A stretch of 64,000 nt of DNA, from assembly GCA_963971425.1 (NCBI GenBank), contig OZ020514.1:18325406-18389405 (forward strand), read 5' to 3'. Of this stretch, positions 11,894 through 22,190 are shown in pieces. The DNA is from Bryoerythrophyllum caledonicum. Taxonomy: Eukaryota > Streptophyta > Bryopsida > Pottiales > Pottiaceae. Every line of letters begins with the position of its first letter. The stretch's first letter is position 1. The notes under the pieces were generated by a model. That model was not told the origin of the DNA and made no database searches. It was given only the letters and a program-made list of their open reading frames with translations. The position numbers and the translations under genes were made by a program.

Positions 11894-12117
11894 TAAGTCT
11901 GCCTTCTTCCTCAGGTTCTCGCGAGGTTGTCCCTGTACGCACCGTCCTCACAAAAGCCCTCCCTGACAGACACACGTCCGTTCTAACCGTCTAAACTACA
12001 AATCTTAACCGCCAGCGGTTAGGCGAATGTGGTTAGGCGAACACGCGAAGAAGAGAGAATAAAGAGATTTCTCTCCCGCCACGGCCTTTTCTAGTCTGGC
12101 CGTTAGTACGGCTCATG

Positions 12118-12190
12118 ATGACAGCTGATGGTGACAGTTCTAGATGACAGTTCTGGGTGACAGTTCTGGGTGACAGTTCCGAGTGACAGA
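12118..12190. repeat. 15-bp tandem repeat (TGACAGTTCTGGG-like), about 5 units
   Basis: Reiterated GTGACAGTTCTGG words within the leader of reversed ORF X copy A3. The corresponding leader of copy A2 has only about one unit, so this is a local expansion. Confidence 0.7.
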
Positions 12191-12342
12191 CTATCCCGGA
12201 ATTCCGTTAACTACTCCGGCTGTCCGTTTCGCAGCTTTAGGCTCAATTAGGGATTTCAGCCGAGTTTATCCGTCTTTATTCTTACAACCTGAGGATAAGT
12301 CATATTCTAGCACAGACTATCATAACTACTTAACTAAATCTT

Positions 12343-12431
12343 TTGTTTTTGCCGGATTTTTAGGTTAACTTCCGGCACCATGTGGAAACAGATTTCCACA
12401 GAAGTTAACCTAAAAATCCGGCAAAAACAAA
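12343..12431. repeat. long inverted repeat joining two ORF X units head to head
   Basis: Arms of about 32 bp (ending ...GGTTAACTTC on the left, starting GAAGTTAACC on the right) are perfect complements. They surround an inner palindrome, TGTGGAAACAGATTTCCACA (12381-12400). The left arm belongs to reversed copy A3 and the right arm to forward copy B. The short GTGCCG-containing spacer next to the palindrome is present only on the A3 side. Confidence 0.8.
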
Positions 12432-12714
12432 AAAAAATTGGTACTAGAAGGTCAGAAAGATAGGTTAATACCGTAGCAAAGTAGAATCAGCAATAAGACA
12501 AATAGGGGGCGGACAAGTTCGTTAAAAGCGCTAACGGCATGCTTGATCCGAAAGGCCCGGGTACAACCAGATCCGGAAGAAACCGTCACGATCGGACTGT
12601 TCCGGAAGAAGTCCGAACCGAAAGTAGCCGGAGCCAGATGTCTCCGGAACCGGAGATTATGCGGAATCGGAAATGTCATCATGACCACAACGACCATTCG
12701 TACATCGACGAGAG

Positions 12715-12720
12715 TATAAG
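12715..12720 (+). promoter_or_regulatory. putative TATA box of ORF X copy B
   Basis: GAGTATAAGAG at 12711-12721, about 175 bp before the ORF X ATG at 12893. It is followed by a pyrimidine-rich stretch and a conserved GTGAGGTCGGTGCGTGCAGG. The truncated copy at 41 kb has GGATATAAAACG in the matching place, with similar flanks (CATCATGACC upstream), which supports a shared promoter. Confidence 0.5.
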
Positions 12721-12892
12721 AGCAGGAAGCTATTTTTGTCATCTCACACTTTTTTTCTTGCTCTCTTCCTCTTTTCCCTTGCTTATTGCCTTCTTGATTC
12801 AGTTAGATCGGAAGTGTTTCCGGAAGAGAGGGTCTTGGTGAGGTCGGTGCGTGCAGGTGTGACCGGAGAGGTTGTGAGGTGTTAGTAGAGAC

Positions 12893-14670
12893 ATGGTGGA
12901 GGAAGGGGCTGCTCGGACAACGCGGGGTACGACAACGCAAGCGTTGGTGCAACAGGTAATCCCAATCATACCGACTGACTTAGAGGAGTTGGCCGTCCTC
13001 GAGCATTACCTCAGCAACATGGGATGCCGCGAACTGCTCGACATTGCGTGGGGCGTGAAGGAAGCGAAGTTGGTGGTGGAGCTGCTCGGAGCGCCGAACA
13101 ACCAATACGAAGGCACTATCCGAGCTCACCCCGAAACCAGGGGTGTACCGGAATGGCAACGCACCTACTCCTTCGCCAGCGGAAACGTGAAGACAGCAGA
13201 GCGGAACGACGAAATCTTCAAAGACGAGTTCACGAAGCAAGCTGACTCGAAGGAAGGCTACAACACCGATGACTTCCGACACCAAGATGCACAGATTGTG
13301 GTAAGATTCTTGAACCCCATTTTCCATCCGGAGAAACCAAAACGGGTGGTGTCTAAATGGGCCCCCACCATTCTAGGATCGATGAGAAGGAAGTTGAGAG
13401 TAGATTGGGCCTTGCTTATGAGCGAGATGTTCACCCCGATGGTGAAAGGGCTCCAGAAGATGAAGAGAGCTGGAACCCCCCTTCCCTCTTACCTCACCCA
13501 TCTCTATGCTCAACACGACGTTCTTACGCCGGACGAGCAAGATGCATACGAGGAGCTGCTGAGCATCCAAACCTACGGTGGTCTAGAACCAGCATCTGAC
13601 GACAAAGGTATGGAGATCGTCGAAGTACCAGCAATAGAGTTGGTTCCCCAGCATCGGAAGAAGAGCCGATCTGTACAGAGGGAGTCAACGTCGGGACCCA
13701 CTTCATCGAACCAGTCCAGAGGTGCTCAAGCTCAAGAAAACCCCGGACCAGTTCCACGAGAAGGTCATATACCTCCAGCGGAGCCACCGCCACTCGTAGG
13801 AATAAACGAACCCGACTTGCTGGAGCTCATCCAACATGTGGGATGGCGTGCAGCCATCGTTTGCCAATCTGAGGTAAGACATGTGCAGATTTTTGATGGT
13901 ATTCGGAAGGAGGTGGAGGTGGAGAGGATGGTGGACATACCGACAACAATCGCGGAGCTTCGGAAGAACACACTCCGACTTCGGGCATTGGAAGATTAGT
14001 AGGCAGCATCATCCAATGTCGCGACCAGTTCGCTGCAAAGTTGGACAAGACCTTTAAGGCTTTGGCGGAATCCAAGGAGAAAAGGAAGGAAGCCGAGGAT
14101 CGAGCAAATGCCTCAACCCACGCCTTGACAGCGGTAAGATCAGCTCTGACGTTTCCGGTTGACACTGTCAACCGAAGCCTCCTCTTCACAGATCAGCTGG
14201 AGAAGAAAGACAAGATGAACAGGGTCCAGATCATCAGATTCCTCCACGACCACAGCAGGAAGATGGAGAAGACGTGGAGCCGGATGCAAGACCTGGTGGC
14301 TAACATGACTCCGCAAGGACCGGAGACCCGGAGTACCCAAGCACCGGAGGACCGATCGCTTCCGGTCCGAGTCCGGACCGCTCCAGATGAAGTTGGACCA
14401 TCGGGAGTGCATTCAGAGCCATCCGGAAAGCAGAAGGCGATCATGACCCAACCGGAGACCGTTGCACCGATGAGCTGGAGTCCCCCCAGTGACCCAAACG
14501 CAAGTACGGACAAGCACTGGACGGAGTTACTTCCGGAGGTAAGTTCGGAAGAAACACCCTCTCCCGTCCAACCTGCACCTACTCCTCTTTCATCAAGTCG
14601 CCGGAAGTCGACACCACCGCTAGCTCGACGTTTGACGACGGACCCTCCCAGTCCCGGAGCCCAATTCTAG
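12893..14670 (+). pseudogene. ORF X protein, copy B, longest continuous reading frame of the family
   Basis: The first 368 codons (12893-13999) are open from MVEEGAARTTRG. Blocks shared with the A copies despite low nucleotide identity are MGCRELLDIAWG, YEGTIRAHPE, GVPEW, EGYN, RHQDAQIVVRFLNPIF, HPEKPKRVVSKWAP, TPLPSYLTHLYAQH and LTPDEQ. A TAG at 13997 and a frame change then lead into 14041-14670. That part is an Ala/Glu/Lys-rich probable coiled coil (KALAESKEKRKEAEDRANAS) followed by a Pro/Ser/Thr-rich, basic C-terminus. A further open stretch (14698-14880) resumes a basic tail. No known domain recognised. Possible roles include a retroelement accessory protein, a structural gag-like protein or a DNA-transposon protein; none is supported by a motif. 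Confidence 0.55.
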
Positions 14671-15305
14671 GGCTTTTTTGAAGCTTCGGAGGCTACCATG
14701 ATAGATATCACCACCAACCCAACTCCGCTAGCCGCACCACCGGTACCACCTTCCGGAGCCGGATCACCGAAGATGACGGCAGCTACGACGCCCCAGCGGA
14801 GGAAGACCGGCAAGGCCAAAGCAGAGGCTTCCACGAGGCATACCAATCAAAGATTTAAGAGCGCTGGATCACCCCCTTAGATAGATTTAGATTTAGAATT
14901 AGGAGCTGCTTAGTGATTGAGGTTAGGTAGCAATTAATGATGGGGCTCAGAGTTGCACCCAGCTACTTAACCTAGGCACTAAGGCATTTTGTAAATTTCC
15001 GGACTTCAGCGATTTTCCCGGATGTCCTAAATCCGGACCCGGGAATTTCGGATCTGAGATTCACTTTTCCGGATATTTTAGGATAAGCCCCTGACTTTTA
15101 GGGATGAGATCCTCCGGATTTCTTGTGGATAGGATAAGGCTAAGATTATTAAACATAGTTGGTACTTAGTAGATGAGTGTTAGAAGCTCATGGTCTTGTT
15201 TTTCCTTACGTTGAATATATCTCGGATCTATTACTAGAATTGCTACCTAGTTCGTGTGACGAGAGATGTTATCTTTGTGAGGTACAGGATCCGTTGTTGT
15301 AGTAC

Positions 15306-16198
15306 TTGTTGTGGAAGTTCTTTTGAAGGGAGTGGTACTTGATTTTACTTGAGAGTGAGCCGGTCGGGATTTACAAGAGGAGAACGCCCGGAAGAGCTGG
15401 AGGTGTATTGCAGAGGTGTTCCTGGTAACCTCCAGGATCTGGAAGAAGCTAGGAGGGGAAGAGATCTATTGCAGAGGTATTCCTCGTAGTCTCTAGGGCA
15501 CGGAAGAATCCGTGTGAATCCGGATTCCGGTCAAGGCCGGAGTTTACCCCACGATAGGAAAAAGCATGTATGTAAGTCTAGAAGGAGTCCTCTTCAGTAA
15601 ACTGTGCCACTGTCTCCGGAGAATCACAACAGTGCTACCAAAACGTCGTTGTAGTCCGGACTTGTCTCTGCGTGACCGCGTCCGGAAGGCCATCCAGATG
15701 TTGTGAGAGTCTAAGTCTAGCAACAACAACCAAATCACTGGTTAGCAGAGTAGGGAGAGTGGTGTCCGGTCACTATAAGTTCCGGGGCAGTGGGTGTCTA
15801 GCCACTTAAAGTCACAAGGCAGTGGGGAATCCCGCCACTTACGCAAAATAGGATCAGTGGCCTTCTGGTCACTCATTTAAACCTTCCGGAAGCCTCTCTG
15901 AGGAGGAACAGAGATAAATCAAACCACCTTCCTGTTGTCCGGAAACTAGATCTAGAAAACTACTACATACCTTCCGGAAATTAGTTCCGGAAAGTTGTGT
16001 ATGAATTCCGGAATCCAGAGGAATCCGGATCCTGAAGTAAACGGAATAGCTAGCCTAAGTAATCGATACTTTAGTTGATATTGGATATTCTGAAAAGATC
16101 AATAGATCTCTGTGGGAACGAAATCGGAGTGGTTTACTTTGGAAGCGTTCACTGACGACTGAGTGCATTCCGGAGGAATACTGACTCTACAAACTGCA
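15306..16198 (+). mobile_element. LTR-like segment, forward orientation
   Basis: Ends ...AAACTGCA just upstream of a primer-binding site and a gag ORF, so it is placed as a 5' LTR. It is similar, in inverted orientation, to 18610-19383 over several hundred bases; shared words include GTCGTTGTAGTCCGGAC, CTCTGCGTGACCG and GTGTCTAGCCACT. The start is uncertain and was placed at TGTTGTGGAAG because similarity to the other copy fades there. It directly follows ORF X unit B. Confidence 0.5.
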
Positions 16199-16208
16199 AC
16201 ACGATTTT

Positions 16209-16228
16209 TGGCGGTGCTGCCGAGGATC
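16209..16228 (+). other. primer-binding site, tRNA-Asp type
   Basis: TGGCGGTGCTGCCGAGGATC sits about 10 bp after the LTR end. It resembles the TGGCGCCGTTGCCGGGGATC primer site used by many plant Ty3-type elements, with four mismatches. Confidence 0.6.
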
Positions 16229-16327
16229 TAATTCCTTTATTTTTAGATTTCCTAAAAGCACTAACCTTAGAAGAAGGATAATGGAATAAATCTATTCCAG
16301 TTTGAGGTAACTATAGAGTAGTACTGG

Positions 16328-17560
16328 ATGAGTGAAAGCGCACCTCGGAGTGAAGGAACTCGAAGATCAGCCCGGAAGAAGACAACAACCGGAAATTGTT
16401 CTCTTACCCCACCAAGCTCACCACGCAGAGACACATCAGAGGGCACAGAGCCTTCTACATCTACCACTGCTGGAATGGCGCTGACACGATCAACCTTCCG
16501 TCTAATGTACCGGAAGTTCAAAGGAGACGGACGGGAGGATGTGGACGATTGGTTATGCGAGTTCAAGGCAACCGCCATAGCGAACAAGGAAGACAACGCC
16601 ATGAAGCTTCGATTATTCCAAGCGTTGCTGAAGGGTGAAGCGTTACAATGGTACCTAGACGTTCTGGAACCAAGCTGGATTGATTGGGATCTTCTCACGG
16701 CAACCATTCTTCGAACGTATTGGGAAGTTGGTGGTGAAGCTTGAATGCTAGGCAAGCTCAGCAAAATGAAGATGAAGTCAACCGAATTAGTCCGGAGGTA
16801 TGGACAGAGGGTCCGGAGTCTTTTCTACAAACTAACTCCGGACATCGTGCAGAGCGTTCAAATCGAATGGTATGTTGCAGGATTTCCGAAGAAGATGGGA
16901 TTCCATGTCCGGCAGGCTCAAACTTAGTTCCTACATGAGGCAATGGAGGCAGCACAGAATTATGAGAACTCCAAGTTGTCTCTACCGCAAGCCTGATCGA
17001 GGTCGAAAACCAAGAGCTCGAAGTGAGGCAAGCAGATCCGGAAAAACAGGAAAGATACAAGTTTCGGATCCGGATCCAACAACTCAAGCAGCACAAACAG
17101 CCAGTCTAGCAAAGAAGAGGATTCATATGACTTCAGCCCTCCCCGGAAAGCATCAAGCTCCAAGGGGTACCGGAAGGAGCAAGATCGTGTAGTTGTGAAG
17201 GTCAAGGAAGAGTTGACAAGTGACCGATAGATGATCAAGGATATTCAGACCAACCTGGCGGCCATAAAAGTTTAACTGGCGGACAACCACAAGCCGAGAA
17301 GAGCAGTTCTGGCAGTCCAGAACAACATCTGGTGCAACAGGTGCGGGCAAGCCGGTCATTACCTAAATGGATGCCCTCATGTACCGTCCAAACGAGTACA
17401 GTTTGTGGACGAGGACGCGAGCATATTTTACTTTGCGTCGGAGTACGAGGAGGAAGAACCGGATAGCATTTGGACTCCGCAACATCCTGAAGGTCCGGTA
17501 GTTCAGACAGTGAGACTCTTCCGGAAGTAGTAGAGTTGGAAAAAGGGGTCGAGACACCCA
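16328..17560 (+). pseudogene. Ty3-type gag polyprotein, decayed
   Basis: Capsid-like gag region of a retrotransposon. The first open part (16328-16744, 138 residues) has a basic, Ser/Thr-rich N-terminus and then the retrotransposon-gag pattern (FKGDGREDVDDWLCEFK, LRLFQALLKGEALQWY, WDLLTATIL). The same frame continues past a TGA at 16742 with SKMKMKSTELVRRYGQRVRSL and FPKKMGFHVRQAQT. Another TAG follows at 16925. A CCHC zinc knuckle, CNRCGQAGHYLNGC, lies at about 17330-17371 in a Ser/Lys-rich context. At least five stops interrupt the whole region, so it is inactive. Confidence 0.75.
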
Positions 17561-17681
17561 CCCTTTTTCTGGATATTAGTAATAAAGTACGAAAGGAGTT
17601 ACCCGAATTCCTGAGGCTGGAGGAAGGAAGGTAACTTTCGCTGATCAATCGGCACTCATACGACCGATAGCAAGGATCAGG

Positions 17682-18609
17682 GTGGGCGAGTACAATATTT
17701 TGCACGATATCAAGGGGCAGAAGGCCAACGTCACCTTTGGTCAACTTCTAAATGATAATGCCAATTATCAAAAGCAGTTGAAAACTACTTTGATCATGCC
17801 AAAGAGGAGAAATGTTCGTCTTCCTCCTGTCACGGTCAATTTTACGGAGGTAGAGGATTTCGGAGCTCCGGAAATTTTTGTTGAAATTGACGGATGTACC
17901 ATCCAGAATGTTCCGGTAGATTGCGGATCCGGAGTCAACTTTATGTTAGAAAACACGGCGGCCGATCTAGGGTATATCACCTTCGAACCTACAAACCAAA
18001 CCCTCCGGATGGCGGACCAGTCGAGGGTAGTTCCGGTCGGGAAACTGTCTAGATTTCCCACAAAGATTTCCGGATTAACCCATGAGTTGAACTACCTTGT
18101 CATCCGTGTAGGAGAGGGGATGTTGTTTACACTACTGCTGGGGAGACCATGGTTATGCTTAGCAGGGGTAAAGGTGAATTGGGCCAAGAGGGCCTTCTTG
18201 TTTGGAGATCCGCCTGTTTGTATGACATGGCGACTAGAGTAACATCAAGGAAAGACGACACACTCGGACGGCTATACCTCAGATTGGACAGATCCGGAAG
18301 CATCCGACTCCATCCAATCATACCAAGTTCAGCAATTTTGTGAACTCACGAAAGAAGACTACGGATTTCCGGAATCTATTCCTGAGCAGGAGGCCTTCCG
18401 GATTCCGGTTGAAGAAGCGACATCACCAGAAGATAAGGTATGTGATCGATCTTTGGGGGAATCCAACGTTGAGTTCTCTGTAGATAGATGAGGCAGACCA
18501 GATCAAGACCGTGGTGTCTGCGGAAGACTACGAACAAGTCGAGGTAGCCGAGGGAAAAACCTTCTTTTTGGAGAAGCAGCTATTAAAAGACGAGAAGGAG
18601 GAGTACTAT
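17682..18609 (+). pseudogene. retropepsin (protease) region and start of pol, truncated
   Basis: The open frame 17682-18242 encodes an aspartic protease domain of a Ty3-type element. The active-site block VPVDCGSGVNFM is a variant of the D-x-G-S-G-V-N pattern seen in many plant Ty3 proteases. FEPTNQTLRMADQS, FTLLLGRPWL and a terminal W follow, as expected for a retropepsin fold. Two further coding-like pieces (18260-18480 and 18488-18609, ending DEKEEYYCSS) look like the linker before reverse transcriptase. Reverse transcriptase, RNase H and integrase are absent because the sequence switches to an inverted LTR at 18610. Confidence 0.7.
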
Positions 18610-19383
18610 TGCAGTTCGTAGAGTGAGTATTCCTCCGGATAACACTTAATTGGAGCTAAAAGTATCCGGAATATCCGCTCTAAATTCGTTCCCACAGAGA
18701 CCTATTGTTTCTTTTTTAAACGATAAGTACAACTAACTAGTACCAACCTATAATCTATCAGTTAGCGTTCCTATTCATCCCTCGATCTACTCATCCGGAT
18801 CCTTCCGGATCCCGGATGTCCCTTCTTTCAAATTCCGGACCCTTCCGGATTCTGGATAGTTTCAGACGGAGTTTTCTTCCGGAGTTTTTAACCGAGTGGC
18901 CGTGTACCACTGATTTTGTTTCGTGTAAGTGACCGGATTCCCCACTGTCTTGTGACTTAAAGTGGCTAGACATCTACCGCCCCGCGAGTTATAGTGGCTA
19001 GACACCGGTAGTTGGTTTATTGCTTCCGGACTCGCACTCTCACATCATCCGGTAGGCCTTCCGGATACGGTCACGCAGAGGTTCGTCCGGACTACAACGA
19101 CATTCCGGTTGATGCTCAGTGGTTCTATGGGATGAGTGTGGTGGATTTGCACCTAGACTTCTTTCTAGACATACACCTCAGGCTTTTTCTTCTATCGTAA
19201 GGGGAAATTCCGGCCGCAACCGGAATCTGAGTTCACACGGATTCCCCGTGCCCTAGGAGCTACCAGGCTCACTCCTGCAATACCCTCCCTCCCCTTCCAG
19301 GCTACTTCCGGTCACTATGGATCGTCAGACTATACCTTACATCTCTTTCAGCTCTTCCAGGCGATCTCCCGAAGCAAGTGTGG
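18610..19383 (-). mobile_element. LTR-like segment, inverted copy
   Basis: The reverse complement of this segment aligns along most of its length with 15306-16198. Read on the minus strand it ends ...CGAACTGCA at 18610, matching the end of the forward LTR. It interrupts the pol region of the gag-protease fragment at one side and abuts the hairpin tip of ORF X copy A2 at the other. No 5-bp target duplication was found. Confidence 0.55.
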
Positions 19384-22190
19384 GACTCCATTCCCACATG
19401 GTGCCGGAAGTTAACCTTAAATTCCGGCCAAAACAAAAAAAATTAGTTAATTAATTGCAATAATTTGTGTTATGATACAGCCTATAGTCTTGATGCAATA
19501 ATATAGTCTGATGGGCCGGACTGTAAACCCTAATTAAGCCTTAAACTGTTAAAAGCAGAGCCGGAGTAGTTACCGGAATTCTAGGGCAGGCAGTTATCCG
19601 GAACCGTCAGCCGGAAAGGTCACCATCAACTGTCATCATGATGCCGTACTAACGGCCCGACTACTTAAGGCTGGGGTTTGGTGGGATACTCTTTCTTCCT
19701 TCTTCGTCTTCCCGTGTCTAGGTTTTCTCTCTTTCTTTCGCTCTCGCTTCCTCCCCCCCTCTTATGGTTTTCCGAACCGCTTGCCGTTAGGGTTTGAAAC
19801 TTAGACGGTTAGAACGGACGTGCGTCCGTTAGGGAGGATTTTCGTAAGGTTGGTGCGTGCAGGGACAACCTCGAGAGAACGTGAGGTGATAGGCAGGTCC
19901 CATGAAGTTTGTGCCGATGGCAAAGAAGAAGAGGACGGATAGGGATGGGCGTGGCCGGAGAGACGAGGAGCCGCGTTCTCCCGGAGATACCAGAAGACCC
20001 GGACAAGCTCAGCATGCGAAGAATAGTCTGAAGTACATGGGCTGCGAGGGTTTGCTCGAAGTCCCTTGGGGCATGCGGGAGGAGGTGTACGTCCGGGAAT
20101 TCATAGGCACCCCAGACGAGAAGTACGAGGGGTTGATGTGAGCCCATCCGGAAAATTGGGGAGTTCCGGAATGGTCCCAGGCGTACGACTTCCGGGGCGG
20201 CCGCACCAAGGTGGTGGAACGGCGAGACAAGTTCCTGGCAGACGAATTTGCGAGCCCGGCGGGCCCGAAGGACGGCTACAACAGGCAGGACCTTCGGCAC
20301 CTGGACGCCCAGCTCGTGCTAGGGTTTTTAAACCCTATCTTCCATCCGGAAAAGCCGAAGCGGGTGGTGGCGAAATGGGCCTGCATCTTCCTTGGAGCGC
20401 TCCAGGGAAAGATCGTCGTCAATTGGGGGACGCTGATGACCGAGATGATCAACCGTCTTGTGGCGAATCTCCAGAAGGTGAAAAAATCGGCAACACCGCT
20501 GGCCTCATATGTGGTGCACCTTTATGCTCACCACCAGCAATTCACTCAAGCGGAAGTCCGGAAGTACGATGAAGTCCTTAATTTCGAGAGGTATGGAGGG
20601 GACGAGTCGGAGGAAGAGGAGTCCGGAGAGAAGGAGCCTGTGCCGGAAGTAGCGCCCACAGGCACTCCGGAAGGCCGGAAGGCGCCAAAGAGACCTCGGG
20701 GAAAAGAGCCCGAGACGGAGAGTCCGGGCATTTGCAGCTCCTCCGCTTCGTCCGGAGAAGACGAGTCCGGACCCTCAGCAGGGACCAGACGGAAGAAGAG
20801 GAAGGTTGACGAGAACGACTCCAAGGGTCAACTCAAGCTCATGGACGAGCTCACATGGGACATTGGCTGGAGAGTTGGCTTCCTTAAGGAGACCAACTAC
20901 ATCATCACCACCAGCGTGGAGCAAATCTTCCGGAGTCTGGACGTCGACCAACTGGAAGACGCCATCACCAGGGTGGAGGAACTACGGAACTGAGAGACGG
21001 ATGCAAAGGCGCTGTACACCCAGGTTTCTTCCATGTAGAAGGCCGGTACGGAGATGGAGAGGAAAATGAAGCATTACCTCGCCGAAGCAGCCTTGGCAGT
21101 GACGGCCCGGAAGCTGGCCGAGGCGAAGGCCCTTGCTTCCGCAGCGGCCCTAACGGAGGTCCGGGCGGCCCTGCAAATTCCAGTCGACGTGATCAACCGG
21201 AGCCGGCTCTTCACCGAACTGGTGGAGAAAAAAGAGAAGGTCACCCGTTCCAACATCATCTGGTTTCTCCTAGACCAAGCAGAGAAGATGGGTCGGACCT
21301 GGGAACAAATGAAGATATTGGTCGATAACGTCACCGTGGAGCTTACGAAGGACCTAGCAGCACCCGGGCCGGACAACACCACGACACCAACATGGACCGC
21401 AGCCCCTCTGGAACCTCCTGCCAAGTCAACACCTGCTCCGGGCACCTCGGCAAATCCGGAGTCTCTCGACACTCCGTTACCTTGGACGCCAACGGAGGGC
21501 ATCGCACTTCCCAATCCGAGTACGAGTGAGATCCTGAAGACCCTTCCGGATATCCTGTCGCCCCCCAACATGCGTCTGCCAGATCCTCCGGCGGAAGGCG
21601 GCCTCCCGGTGCCACCAAGGTCCGTGTCCCGGAGGTTGGCGCCCATACCAAGGAGCCCATCCGGAAGCTACAGAGACCTGGTCCAAAAGACGAGGTCAGC
21701 TTCCGCAACGGAAACACCAGCACCTCCGGTCCCGGAAGGATCACCAGAGCAGCCCCCTACACCGCCGGACACCAGGACTCCGGTGGTTGTTGTCCCTCCA
21801 ACAGCCGGACCGTCGACCCGGAAGACCAACCTTTCACCTGCAATGTCGAAGAAGGCGAAGGGCAAGTCGCGTGTGCCTGTGGAAATCTCCCCCTCCCGCC
21901 GGAGTGGGAGAAATCGGGGCCCAGGTGCTCCGACTTAGGTTAGTTAGGTTTTAGATTCCCTTTGTTTATTTTTCTTGGACTTAGACTCTGGATCAGCAGC
22001 AATTAACGATGGGGCCCCAAGTGCACCCAGCTGCTGACGGAGTCGACTGTCCGTTTCGATAAGTTAGAATAGGAATTCCGGAGACGGATTTGTTCCGAGA
22101 TTTGTGGATCTGAGATCCGATCTGGAATTTTTCCGGATTTCTCAGATCATTTAGATAAGATCTAGCGGACTTCCTACAGATGGCTTTGTT
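19384..22190 (+). mobile_element. ORF X unit, copy A2, most complete A-type copy
   Basis: Starts with hairpin TGTGGGACTCCATTCCCACA (19384-19403), then TGGTGCCGGAAGTTAACC and a leader. ORF X runs in one frame from 19902 to 21938. The tail includes AACGATGGGGC and GCACCCAGCTGC and ends near 22190, where the sequence changes to AT-rich flank. The sequence just after the tip starts TGG, so tip plus TGG would also look like an LTR end and primer site. No matching second LTR was found 3' of the ORF. Confidence 0.6.
19902..21938 (+). pseudogene. ORF X protein, copy A2, single frame with three stops
   Basis: One frame of 679 codons, interrupted only by TGA at about 20139, TGA at 20991 and TAG near 21036. 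Read in order: a basic N-terminus (MKFVPMAKKKR); the conserved globular region (YMGCEGLLEVPWG, KDGYNRQDLRHLDAQ, LNPIFHPEKPKRVVAKWA, SYVVHLYAHHQQ); an acidic Ser/Glu linker with a basic patch (GTRRKKRKVDEND); a segment containing IITTSVEQIFRSLD; an Ala/Lys/Glu coiled-coil-like stretch; then a long Pro/Ser/Thr-rich tail ending in a basic SRRSGRNRGPG. It lacks about 20 residues of the N-terminal region present in copy A1. Family unknown. Confidence 0.6.

Larger units (their letters stand above)
11125..12380 (-). mobile_element. ORF X unit, copy A3, reversed, 3'-truncated
   Basis: On the minus strand this starts at the hairpin tip (12400-12381), followed by TGGTGCCGGAAGTTAACC. It continues through a leader similar to 19.4-19.9 kb, then the ORF X start at 11893, and is cut at about 11125 near the beginning of the acidic linker. 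The leader holds a local 15-bp tandem repeat (12118-12190). Confidence 0.6.
12381..15200 (+). mobile_element. ORF X unit, copy B (divergent subfamily)
   Basis: Starts at the hairpin tip, then GAAGTTAACC and an approximately 490-bp leader with a TATA-like box (12715). ORF X follows, then a tail with GATGGGGC and GCACCCAGCT (about 14937-14962) that is also present in copy A2 (about 22010-22035). Similarity to copy A2 fades near 15135-15200. Nucleotide divergence from the A copies is large, while the N-terminal protein blocks remain similar. CCGGA and TTCCGG words are very frequent throughout. Confidence 0.6.

Noticed and set aside
12836..12862. TGGTGAGGTCGGTGCG as a primer-binding site of the ORF X unit
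   Set aside because: It starts with TGG only in copies A1 and B, is not preceded by a CA end, and I could not match it to a tRNA 3' end.
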